A DNA stretch of 64,000 nt from Adiantum capillus-veneris (Eukaryota; Streptophyta; Polypodiopsida; Polypodiales; Pteridaceae): the NCBI GenBank assembly GCA_014529385.2, contig CM043950.1, positions 67,148,935-67,212,934 of the forward strand, written 5' to 3'. Position numbers and translations under genes: made by a program. The first letter of the stretch is position 1, and each line of letters opens with the position of its first letter. Below, piece by piece: positions 51,332-61,960 of this stretch. Under the pieces are notes generated by a model. It did no database searches, had not been told where the DNA came from, and saw only the letters and a list, made by a program, of their open reading frames with translations.

Positions 51332-52933
51332 CTATGACTGCATGGCCAATTGCCAATTCTCGGAGTCCTTCATTTGCACTGCTTCCTTGTAACATGAAGG
51401 CTCATTGCAATCAGTCAACATGACATAGTTCATAGATGGAACAAAACTATCAGGAGGTCGCGTGACACGTCCATATCTACGCACAATAGGTGGCTCAGGC
51501 TCAACCACAACCTGTGGTTCCACTCTATCCTGTCCTTGCTCCTCTTGAGCCCCGACATTTTGTCTTGCACGTGGAGGTCCATCTTCTTCGAAGACAACTC
51601 TTCTAATCTCCTCAACCCTCTCTGGTTTAGAATGATATTTGGCTTCATTAAAGTGAACATCATTGTTGCGGATAACCTTTGTGGATTCGGGATCCCAAAG
51701 TCTGTACCCCATCTCACCAGAATTACCATAGCCTAGAAAGATGCACTTTCTACTCTTTGGCTCAAGTTTGTTCCTAAATTCCTCTGGAACGTGAGTATAT
51801 GCCTCACAGCCAAAGACTCTGAGATGCTTGTATGAGGGCATTTTGCCTGACCATACCATCTCTGGCACTGAATCCTTCTGCAAAACCTTGCTAGGAGATC
51901 TATTTACAAGATGAACAGCTGTTGATACAGCTTCAGCCCAAAACCCATTTGGCAACTGTGCATTAGACAACATCCTTCTGACCTTCTCTTGTATGGTCCT
52001 TTTCATCCTCTCAGCAACACCATTTTGAGGAGGATTGTAAGGAGCAGTAAGTTCATGTTTTATACCTTTTGACTCACAAAAGTCCTGAAAGGTCTTTGAA
52101 ACATACTCTCCACCATTGTCACTGCGTAAGCATTTAAGCTTCTTGCCACTCTGATTCTCCACAAGTGTCACAAACGTTTTGAAAACACTAAACGCTTCAT
52201 CCTTGTGCTTGAGAAAGTAAACCCATACTTTCCTCGAGTAATCATCTATAAATGTCATAAAGTAAGAAGCTCCCCCTAGAGATAGGTTAGGCATAGGTCC
52301 ACACAAATCACTATGAACAAGTGCCAACTGTGTATCTCTTCTACTGCTTCTATGCTTATGTGGCTGCTGTGTTTGCTTACCATACAGACAATGTTCACAG
52401 AATTCAAAATCATTAAATGACAAGCCAGGCAAATAACCAGAACGAGACAAGATTTCCATTCCCTTCTTGGTCATATGTCCTAACCGGATATGCCACAAAA
52501 AAACGTTCGGCTGCTCGGTTACATTGATTACATTTTTAGAGACATTTGATACATAAATCATGTAAAGTCCTCCAGACTTTACTCCATGTGCTACTGTCAT
52601 AGAACCCTTGGATATCTTCCACATGTTCTGTCCAAAAGTGGTGAAGTAGCCAGCATCATCAAGTAAACCTATGATGATCAAGCTCTTTGTAATTGCGGGA
52701 ACATGTCTCACATTCTTTAGCGTGAAAGAAGAGCCATTCTGAAACTTCAATTGAACATCTCCAACAGCTAAGATCTCACATGTCTGCCCATTGCCTAGCC
52801 GAACATGATCTTTAGTGGTCACATAAGAGGTAAACCACTCCTTGTTTGGAGACACATGAAGTGATGCCCCTGAGTCTATAATCCAGTCACTCAATGCATT
52901 TCCATCAGATGCTGTAAGAAGAGCTGAGTCCAT
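51332..52933 (-). CDS. copia protease and integrase
   Basis: A 533-codon open frame. The protease active site IIDSGASLHVSPNKEWF is at about residues 19-34. The integrase zinc-binding region HIRLGHMTKKG ... CEHCLYGKQT follows, then the DDE core (LVHSDLCGPM, LRSDNGGEYV, NGVAERMKRTIQEK) and the C-terminal KLEPKSRKCIFLGY motif. RT begins directly downstream in another frame. All catalytic residues are present. In a working copia this is part of one gag-pol polyprotein; here the junctions to gag and RT are broken. Confidence 0.9.
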   Translation of the reverse strand: MDSALLTASDGNALSDWIIDSGASLHVSPNKEWFTSYVTTKDHVRLGNGQTCEILAVGDVQLKFQNGSSFTLKNVRHVPAITKSLIIIGLLDDAGYFTTFGQNMWKISKGSMTVAHGVKSGGLYMIYVSNVSKNVINVTEQPNVFLWHIRLGHMTKKGMEILSRSGYLPGLSFNDFEFCEHCLYGKQTQQPHKHRSSRRDTQLALVHSDLCGPMPNLSLGGASYFMTFIDDYSRKVWVYFLKHKDEAFSVFKTFVTLVENQSGKKLKCLRSDNGGEYVSKTFQDFCESKGIKHELTAPYNPPQNGVAERMKRTIQEKVRRMLSNAQLPNGFWAEAVSTAVHLVNRSPSKVLQKDSVPEMVWSGKMPSYKHLRVFGCEAYTHVPEEFRNKLEPKSRKCIFLGYGNSGEMGYRLWDPESTKVIRNNDVHFNEAKYHSKPERVEEIRRVVFEEDGPPRARQNVGAQEEQGQDRVEPQVVVEPEPPIVRRYGRVTRPPDSFVPSMNYVMLTDCNEPSCYKEAVQMKDSENWQLAMQS

Positions 52934-53853
52934 TGTATTCTCAAGAAGTAGATGTCTCCTGACACTAGACTGTCATCCTCTGCAACAGTGTTTGTCACAT
53001 TTATTTCTTGTATCTTCACTGAGGACTTGTTCTTCTCACCATGGTCTTCAGCTTTCTCTTTGCTTTTTTCTGCTTTCCATTCTCTGCAGTCTCTTTTCAT
53101 GTGACCCTTCTTGCCACAATGGTAGCATTCTATGTCACTCTTGCCTTTAGCACTGCGGGACTTGCTACGAGACTGATTCCTCTTTCCACCTTTGTACCTT
53201 TCTTTGGTCCTTCCCCTGACAACTAAGGCTGTTCCTTTGCCTTTGTCCATTGTCTTTCTATTGGTTTCTTCAGTAAGCAGACTTCCTTCTACACCTGCTA
53301 TGTTCAAATCATCTAGAGGTGCAGAATTACTCAAAGCTGTGCGAAAAGTGTCCCAACTTTCTGGCAATGTGATCAATAGGAACATAGCTCTAACAGGTTC
53401 ATCAAACTTGACACCTTGAGCTGACAATTGACTATAGATTGTGTTGAATTCATTCAGATGATTGGACATTGGTGTCCCTTCTTTCATCTTCAAGTCAACG
53501 AGCTTCTTAAGCCAGTATACCTGTGAAGCTGCACTCTGCTTCTCATAAAGATCACTCAGCTTTAACCATGCTTGATAAGCCGACATCTCATCTGCTACAT
53601 TGAAGTAAACGCTTTCTGCCAAAGTGAGCATAATGGTAGAAAGTGCCAATTCATCCATTTCGCTCCATTCATCTTCGTCCATATCTTCTGGTTTTATCCC
53701 CTTGAGCTTTATAGGTTTTATCTGCTTCTTTTGTACCAACACGTCCAAATGTGCTTCTTCCACAATGGGAAATTGGTTCCATCCAGCTTCTTGATGTTGT
53801 AAAGAGCAGTGTCCTGTGATCCAGCAATAGCTACAGCCATAGCTACGCTTCAC
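52891..53853 (-). pseudogene. copia gag
   Basis: A 320-codon frame covering the copia gag (UBN2-type) order: LSDLYEKQSAASQVYWLKKL, MKEGTPMSNHLNEFNTIYSQ, LITLPESWDTFRTAL, and the zinc knuckle CYHCGKKGHMKRDC (53130-53089). The native start is probably the ATG at 53841 in another frame (MAVAIAGSQDTALYNIKKLD), followed by a one-base loss near 53750 that shifts into the long frame. Confidence 0.87.
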
Positions 53854-54151
53854 AGTAGTTTACTTTCCTGGGAAAAATTCGGCAGAGTTTCCCCTGTAAA
53901 CTGACCTCTGAACCAATATCAACCTGTCAAATGAACCAAGAAAGCTTCAGATTCTGCAAAAATTTTGGCAGAGTCTCCTTTGTAAAATGGCTCTGGTGTA
54001 CTAAAAAACAGACCAAAAACAGCTCAAAAAGCCACTATCTCTCTAACACTGTAAGCTGTGGGTAAACCTATCCTGCACCTGTACTGTCTCTCACTGTCCT
54101 GTCGGCCCGCCCACTTACCTGGGTGACCACATTGGGCTTTATACCCCAACA
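53854..54151 (-). repeat. copia 5' LTR and leader, only partly matching the 3' LTR
   Basis: The first ~53 bp (54151-54099) match the 3' LTR; beyond that no similarity. A degenerate primer-site-like word, TTGGTTCAGAGG, lies near 53918-53907 on the minus strand. Either this LTR comes from a different subfamily or the region was rearranged. Confidence 0.5.
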
Positions 54152-55364
54152 ATCATTTTGTCCAAGAGTTAAGTTCTGTGAAGAAGATTTTTCTTGCGGG
54201 GTATGTTTGGCCAAGTCTACATGTGGATGTCCAACATTGGTGTAAAAGTCGTCACAAATATTGTCAAGTAAATGGAAATAGAAGATTGGTGTATGGTCCA
54301 AGGCAAATCATGCTTGCAAATGGAACCTTTGAAAAAAGTGAGGCATTGATGTTATGGGTCCTGTGCCTAGGACAAAAAATGGTAAACTCTACATTCTAGT
54401 GGCTGTAGACTATATGACTAGGTGAGTGGAAGCACAAAGTGTGGCAAAGGTAAATGAGAGGATAGTGAGCAAATTTGTCTACACTCACATTTGTTGTAGT
54501 TTTGGCACACCTTTGGAGATTATTTCTGATAATGGTCCAGGGTGTAGGAAGGGCTTGCTCATAGAAGTCTGTGAAGAACTTCACATTCTACATTGCCATA
54601 GTACACCCTACTATCCCCAATCAAATGGTTTGGTAGAAAAGGCTAATGGTGTCATTGCAAGCATCATTAGAAAGATGGTGAAAAAAAAAACAAAGTTGTG
54701 GAATGAATTCTTGGATGGTGCCTTGTGGGCGTATCGAACCACATATAGGAAAGCCACGGAGTTCACACCATTTCACTTGGTCTATGGTCAAGAGGCTTTA
54801 CAGCCAATTGAGCTCAAGATTCCAACAATGAGACTTCATGGCAAGGCAGCACAAGATGATCAAGAAGCATGGATGGATTGACTTCTTGCCTTAGCTGAGC
54901 TTGAGTGAAAAAGAGAAGCACCATACGAGTGCTACAAGAGGAAAGCTACACAGGCAAAGGAGAAGCTTAACAAGAAACTGAAGGACAAATGCATCAATGA
55001 ATGAGATCTCATGCTAAGGTATGACAATCGACTCGATAATTGTTTTGATGCCAAATTTGAAACTAGATGGCAGGAGCCATACATAGTCAAGAAGGCTTTC
55101 AACTCAAGTTACTATCAGCTTACGGACTTGAATGGGAAAGAGCACTCCAAGAAGGTAAACGGGTATCGTTTGAAGCCCTATTTGAGTCGCCTTCTACCAA
55201 ATGATCTACCAGAGGTCTGTCAGAAGGTAGCTATCTCATGTAAGTATTATTCCATGAAGCATGAGTGTAACTCAAACCAAAACTCCAAGGGACCAAACAA
55301 TGAAGATCTTGTCAAGGACTCTGAAGCACTCTCTTTGAAAAAGATGCTTTATGATGGTACATGA
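54152..55364 (+). pseudogene. gypsy-4 integrase, part after the copia insertion
   Basis: Resumes with the zinc-binding CKSRHKYCQ, then the catalytic core: first Asp in GIDVMGPVP (about 54345), MTRWVEAQSVAKVNERIVSK, second Asp in EIISDNGPGC, Glu in NGLVEKANG (54426-54881 frame). The C-terminal part is at 55011-55364 (DAKFETRWQEPYIVKKAF, YRLKPYLSRLL). Stops near 54290 and 54881. It ends just before the polypurine tract. Confidence 0.87.
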
Positions 55365-55392
55365 ATATACCATCATCCTGGGGGAGGGTTAA

Positions 55393-55571
55393 TGATAGCC
55401 ATGTTTTTTGCTATCCAAATTTTCATAGGGAGCTACCTCACCCTACCAAAATCACCCAAACATTGTGGCTATCCCTACCATTTCATTGTACATAAGCGTG
55501 TATGAGTTAGGGAACTTTCCCCATATCTTCTTAAAAACCCTCAATTAGCTAGTCACTAGGCTAGTTGAACC

Positions 55572-55604
<33 letters not shown>

Positions 55605-55880
55605 GTATATTATGGCCTTCTTTGTGTGTGGATATTTCATTCTATATAGAGCCTAAATATAAGGATTTTTCATAATTATTTTGGTATTTATTTAAATATT
55701 TCTACCTATGTGTGCATTATTTATGCTATGTATATTGACTCAGCATTACCATAATTTCTCTTATCATTTTGCATACTCTTTATTTCATATAGAAATATTT
55801 TCATGCAAGCTTTTCTTATTTTTTGTGTAACTCCATTCCAACAAAAATCCAAAAAAACTAGTTATATTTATGTGTATATT
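55393..55880 (+). repeat. gypsy-4 3' LTR, truncated
   Basis: Starts TGATAGCC directly after GGGGGAGGGTTAA. Follows the 5' LTR closely to about 55876 (aaaaactagtt...tttatgtgt), then stops matching, so about 600 bp of the LTR are missing. An A-run of ~31 bp lies at 55568-55598. Confidence 0.85.
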
Positions 55881-58800
55881 TTTTCACTTTTGTGATTTTT
55901 TCCTTCCTACATCTATTCTCTTTTACTCTCATAAATTAGAACACCAAAAATATTCATCTTTTTATGGTAGCGTCATAATGAGAGAGACTTACTTTTAAAG
56001 TTGATCCCTTTATATTTTTCCACCTATATTATTTATATTTTGACATGTACATATTTTTTTGACTCCTCAATATTTGATTTCCTTAGTTGTACTATTCACT
56101 TATATCATGATCTCAACAATATCTTCAATTATAGATCTACAAAATAAGGTAAAGGATATGTGGCATGTATGCATGCATTATGGAGGGCTCACTCTTGGAG
56201 GCATTCAAAAGAATCATCCAAAAAAGGACCTCTCAAGGACTTTGTGTAGTGGAAAAAGATAGTCAATCCTACTGTATTTTTAAACGCCACTTGCTCTACG
56301 AATTTGAAAAGGTGATAAAGACAAGAATTGTAGCTCGTCAGATGAAAGTTTGACTCAATTTTTTTCATATTTTTTTGAGCTACGAGCTATGAGCTATGAT
56401 TTTATTGGTGGACCCCAGTTTGCCCATGCCATGCAGTCACACTCCCTCTTCCAGTTTATCATTTTCCTCTTTCACACACACTTCTCCACTCATCATCCCC
56501 ACCTATCTCACCAGTCCTCTCTGCACCCTACTCACCTTCTCCTCAACCTTGAAGAATAAGAGAAACCATGGTGAACTCATGCCTCCTACACCCCACTTCC
56601 ATTCCAAAATTGACCACCTAGTCTCATTTTTGCTCCTCTAAATTACCCATATCTATCAAACACACCAAAAAAATCAGCCTCTTCTCTTGAAAGACAGCAT
56701 CATAGTTATTGATTAATCATCTTCAATTACCTTGGCTCCCAAGGAAGGTCAAGAGTGGAGAAAAAATGTACCGTCAAAGCTAGTGGGACATCAACAAGCG
56801 TCAAACTGGCCCTACTCAAGACACTTGGAGCATCAACATTGTAAGAAATCCATCTTTTCTTACCTCTTAAGATTTTTTCTTCCTAACTTGGATACTCCCA
56901 TTCTAAATATCCAATTCCATTTGTAAATTAATAAAAATACTAACTCTACTAATCTACTAACACTAACCCACTATGAAAAGTCCCATCACCCCATCACCCA
57001 AAGTTCAGGGCGCCCATACACCAAACCAATTGCCTATATAACTAGGGGGCTCCCCTAAGATTAAAAATGGTATCTTAACCTATGTAAAAACATCAAAACA
57101 TGACACAGAGTAGAAAATCATTGTTCATGGGGGTAACCGACTTATCCATGGCTCAAAATTCATCATTATTCATCAAAATATAACAAGGAGTTGGAGGTCT
57201 CTTGAGACAACAAGCTATCTTAAGGATGATCAATCAGATCTTTCCTAATTCAACTAGCGTTAACCCAAATAATTCCTTCCTAGTTTACAAACAATTGCAT
57301 GTTGGATTGTTGGAAGATATCTTACATTTTCAGCCAGTTTTACTTTTCCTAATTTCTTACTCCGTCTTTTACGTATGCAATGTCAATACTTAAAGAGAAA
57401 CTTGAATTATTCAAACTTAAATTATAATGAAGACCTACCTTGGGCTGGTCGGGCATTTGTTTTAGTGTGTGGGCCTGAGTTCTCTCATTAGTAGGCCTAT
57501 TACTAGGCCCGGCCTCATCATCGTGCGACGTCTAGATCTCTTGGGAATACTGCCCTCATCATCAGATTCAAGATTGGCTCAGGTCCTTTTTGGTGCGACG
57601 ACTTCTATCCTTATAAAAAAGGACGTTTATTTATTAGGTAAATCATCCAAAAACTTGACTTTATCCTTGTATTCAATCAAATTTCTCTTTTTACCCCAGC
57701 TAAGATTAAATTTGTAGTCCTGGATGGTAATTTCTTGACCTAGCATTTTCTTATTTGTTTATATAGGTAAGATTACTTTATCACAGCTTCTTTAAGAGTG
57801 TTCTAAGCTTCCTTAATTTTCTTATAACGTTTTGCATCTTCTTCCTATTTTTCCCTCTTTATTATATTCATTATCTGTTAAAGATTGAATTTCCTCAACT
57901 TCATATCAATGGTTTATACTTCTAGTAATTTTCTTAGAGACTTTTAACCGTAATTTCTATTTATCCTAATTACTTTTTAGCTTAAAATAAGATTTTGATC
58001 TATTATAATTACTTAAACAAATTAATTAACTATAATATCGTTATTGCAATTAGATAATAATTCTTCCTAGCTTTCATAATTATCTTGTAACTATCCAAGT
58101 TAGTTATCTAATTTTTTCTTTTAGTTTATAATTAAAATCAATATATTTTGGCTTAATTAAATAGTTAAATTATCTTTTTGACCATAAGCTAATGATGAGA
58201 AGTGATTTATGATGGTTACTAATTATGATAATTATCTTATAATTATCTACCTTGATTAGATTTTTTTCCCTTTTATTTTCAGCTAAAATTAGTCTATTTT
58301 GGCTTAAATAAATAGCTAGATTACCTTTCTGATCCTAATGTAGTTTATTTTGACTTAATTAAATAGATTTTTTTGTTAATTAGATAGTTACCCCCTTTTT
58401 TAACAATATTTTCTAATTTTGATATTTATCTTGTGATTTGTTAAGTTGTTTTACTAAATTTACCACCATTTTTATAGCTAAAAACAACTAGTTTCTATCT
58501 AAATAATTATAAAATTTAACCAAAAAATTATGATATAGTTTTCTAACTTATTAATAGTATGATGAATCTTTGATAAGTATCTTAGATCTAACTAATCTTG
58601 TTTAATATAATTCACATTAATTAAGACTAAAATTAATCAATTTATATTCTAATTAGGATTAGTAATTAAGTAAATTATTAAGATTCATTAAGATTAAGTA
58701 ATCAATGGATAGATAATGTATATTAGAGTATTTAATAGTAAATAATAATATAATCTTCTTTAATTAATAGATTAGTTAAGAAAAATTAGATCTAAATTGC

Positions 58801-59395
58801 TAACTAAATAGGATTAGTATAATTACCTCCTTAATCACTTAAATTTTTCTCTCCAAGTGATTTTCATGAAGTATCTCTTGTGCAAAACAGATTTCTTGCC
58901 AAGACTCCGAGTCTGAGAGAAAATGAGAAGCCTAGGGTCCTTTTTATAGTTTTTCTGGCATACACATGCTCTTTCTTCCTTGCAGCTCAAGCCACCCCCA
59001 TCCTCAAGAAGGAACCACCTACTATTAAAACTTTCCCTGGAAGGTCACGATACCCTCTGCTAGTACTTTCCTGCTCTGCAAATCAAGCTTGCTAAATTTT
59101 GTACTATTTTTTGCTATTTTAATAAATACTTGGGAAAATATCTAAGGGTTATAATGAAAGTCCTAAGCTTTGATGATTACTAAAAAACATCCAATTATTT
59201 TTACAAAATTAAGTGGGAGTGAATCTTTTAGAAAGGATATCAGTATCAATTTTTACCCAAATTTAGTTTCGATAATTCCTAGCTATAGATTTGTTGTGCT
59301 TAAGATTTTAAAAATACCAATTTTAACTGCTTTGGAGATAATTTTTTACATATTTGTACATCCAATGCTTTCCTCTACACCTTTGACTTCATTTC
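55881..59395. other. AT-rich DNA, no recognised gene
   Basis: Strongly A/T-rich, especially 57720-58870 (attaagat, taattaaat words). Open stretches are short (60-95 codons) with no known motifs. I see no LTR ends, hairpins or coding signal that I can support. Confidence 0.5.
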
Positions 59396-59863
59396 ATTGC
59401 AGCTAGAAAGGTGGACTAAGTAGCCCCAAAGTCATCCAAAAAAACATCCAACTTGGCTCAATTATCCCACACTTTCACCACCAAAGGATGGGAAATGTTC
59501 AAAAGCCTATATGATCCAAACATAGAGAGAGGCTATAGAAATGTTCAAGAGACTACCATATTTGGCTTGCATTATGCTTATAAAGATATATTGCATGATG
59601 CTGACATGAATCAAAACATTTTAGAAGACTAAGCAACTTGGATATCATTCTTTGAGAGCAAGAAAGGCTTGTTCTATGATTTACCTAACAAGCCCTTTGG
59701 TGAAGTTGTCTATGGTTTCTATGCTAGGCTAATGTTTCCGCCATCCTACCACACAAAAATGTTTGAGGACGTATTCTATGCTGGGTTAATTCTTTACTTT
59801 CAAATCACAAATATTAAACTTTTTCATAAAAAATCTTTGAGCTTGATGTGCACTACTATGTGA
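59396..59863 (+). pseudogene. Possible plant-transposon-type gag-like remnant
   Basis: Across one TAA (59630) a plus frame reads TFTTKGWEMFKSLYDPNIER, GYRNVQETTIFGLHYAYKD, then KKGLFYDLPNKPFGEVVYGF and ARLMFPPS. It resembles the N-terminal 'putative plant transposon' domain found near retroelement genes, but this is a recollection and the match is loose. No neighbour supports it. Confidence 0.3.
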
Positions 59864-61559
59864 TTAAAGAAAAGTGTGATTACCATGCAGTCTATAACTC
59901 TAGTTGAGCAAGAGCATTGCATATGATCTCAAAAGGCCCTAGAGGAGCTACATAAGAGAAATAAAGCCCGTCAACCCACACACTATCTTTCCAATAGATA
60001 GTTGTGTCATAGATGACAATGTCTTGAAGGGAAGGAATGTTTGCTGCAAATCTAACTAGTGATTGAATATCCACATCTATGAGCCATCATCATTGTTGTG
60101 ATTCTGTCACTTTTTTTAAAAATGTAGACATTTATAGCCTAAATATTATTATGTAAATTGTTAATTGATGAGTTTGCATGTGTAATTATGAGTGCAGGAG
60201 AGAGGGGATAAGTGCTTTAAAGTTGTATCATCTTGTTGATTCTAGACACATATGTGCTAAGACATCATTCGTTTTGTACGTAAAATATTTTGTTCAGGGG
60301 GGTCACTATGTATAGATTGTGTATATCGCATGCACTCAATGACTATCACAGGTGAAAGCTCTATGCAAAAATGTATGTTTCTCGCAAGTTTTGTGAACTT
60401 GGTGCTGCTAATCAGCTCATAACTCATTATCTAACCATAAAAAACTACATTTTAGTCATAGGGGAGAGTTATTGTAGAATCAAGGCTAAGCTTTTAAGTG
60501 CATTGTGGAATAAGAAAAATTATGTCAAACCTACCCTACCAATAATAATTGTTTATTTTCCCAAGTGGTCAAATGGATCTGAGCCCTAGGCATGTGTCTC
60601 TGGACCGGTCCACTTGTCCTATAAGTTTGGTACAATTTGGAGCTTTGGATCTTAGTGAACTATCATCATTTTCTTGCTAACATGATGACTAAATTTTGTT
60701 GTCTAGCATACAACTGAGTGTTGCACTTGAAGGCGGCAAGGACTCAATGTGATTTCCAAGAGATTGAAAACCTCTTGTAGCCTCCACACACTAGTCATGT
60801 ACACTATGTCCTACAAATCGACAATTATGTATGTGGTTGTTGATATATCCAAAATAAGAGACATTGAGGCTTGGTATCCGAGATAACACACGCTCCTACA
60901 TCTTTTCATGTAAATAATTATCATGTACAATAAACTTCACTAGTATTGTAAAGAAGCTTAAAAGGATAATGTAGATTATTTTTCTCAAAATATATGATGA
61001 GCTTTGTCATGATGTTTGGTGATGCATATGTGAGATAGATGATGCTAGAATTATTATTGTAAGGAACATACTTAAGTTGAGCTAGAGTATAGTTCCTTGT
61101 AGCTGCTGAGATCCCTTGTGAAGTGAGAGATAATGGAATCAGTAATCCCATGTGATTTGCAAAGGAACGAGAAATTTTTGAAATGTACATGTCTTTGTTA
61201 CTATCTTGAACAAGATGAAACCTCACTTTGAATTTTGAAACGAAAAGGTTGAAAAAAGGGCGTCATGAGTCCATTGAGTGAAGGAACCATTTACACTCTA
61301 AAGAAGGCTTTTTGAAACAAAAACTTGAAAAGGAAGGCATGATATATTTATTTGAAGGGACCAATCACAAACTTAAAAACTGCACTGAAAATTTTGCACA
61401 CTTTTTCTCTTCTGCTCTAAGTCATGTTCTAACATGCCAAAAGAGATTACATGTTATATCATCCACAATTGAATGTATTTTTGCCATTTCATAGGCTCGA
61501 GATGATGCACATCCACATGCAAGTGTACCAAAGGGACACATATATTCTCTTTAAAACAC
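59864..61559. other. Unassigned non-coding DNA
   Basis: Short open frames only; the 101-codon minus-strand stretch 61226-60921 shows no known motif. May be remains of the gypsy whose integrase lies at 61560-61960. Confidence 0.45.
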
Positions 61560-61960
61560 TTTACTCCCTATAGTCAATACATGAGCAAAATGTAGATGTC
61601 AATCCATTTATAGGGCTCTTAATTGCAATATGCTGAGAGGATATCTTCGTTTACTTGGTTAACCCTTTCTTTAGAGGATGATAATTAGTGCTAAATCATA
61701 GCTCAACTCTAAAGACTTGAAACAATGATACGAAAAATTATGAAGTAAATTTGTTATTATGATTACTTATGATGCCTTTGGATAAACAAGGAAGTCAAAA
61801 TATTTCCTTCGTGTAAGGATGACTAATAAAGTGGTGAAATTAGTATTGATTGGTATAAGATGTGCCAATTTAGTGAGCATGTCAACTATTTCAATAATAG
61901 AGTCATAGCTAGCTGGAACAATGGGAAATCTAATAATAAATCCCTCAAGGAGCATCCACC
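61560..61960 (-). pseudogene. Decayed Ty3/gypsy integrase core
   Basis: On the minus strand 61955-61767 reads GFIIRFPIVPASYDSIIEIV, DMLTKLAHLIPINTNFT, the usual block after the first catalytic residue (family: DFI-x-G-L-P, VVDRLTKMAHFIP). Downstream to 61560, with stops, SNHNNKFTS*FFVSLFQ and FSTNYHPLKKGLTK*TK match the second Asp and Glu regions. The second Asp appears as Asn and the Glu is lost. An isolated relic of a further gypsy element. Confidence 0.7.

Larger units (their letters stand above)
49571..54151 (-). mobile_element. Ty1/copia LTR retrotransposon nested in gypsy-4 integrase
   Basis: Minus strand: 5' end TGTTGGGGTATAAAGCCC (54151), gag, protease, integrase, RT, RNase H, polypurine tract (AAGTGGGAGGT, complement of 49772-49782), 3' LTR (49771-49571). 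Integrase before RT is the copia order. Flanks GTCAT (49566-49570) and ATCAT (54152-54156) fit a 5-bp target duplication with one change, and removal of the element closes the gypsy-4 integrase frame (CGGH followed by FVQE). The 5' LTR matches the 3' LTR only for its first ~53 bp. Long frames remain, with a handful of frameshifts, so it is younger than its host element. Confidence 0.9.
24662..55880 (+). mobile_element. Ty3/gypsy Tat-type LTR retrotransposon (gypsy-4) split by CACTA and copia
   Basis: Plus-strand parts in order: 5' LTR (24662-25746), [CACTA 25747-43415], primer site (43416-43426), long leader with extra open frames, gag (45531-46290), protease (46658-47125), RT (about 47450-48350), RNase H (48360-48850), a second plant-type RNase H (48890-49310), integrase first part (49330-49570), [copia 49571-54151], integrase remainder (54152-55364), purine tract GGGGGAGGGTTAA (55380-55392), 3' LTR start (55393). 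Two RNase H domains plus open frames upstream of gag are the published hallmarks of the Tat/Ogre lineage. Without the two insertions the element would be about 9 kb. Many stops show it is dead. Confidence 0.85.
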
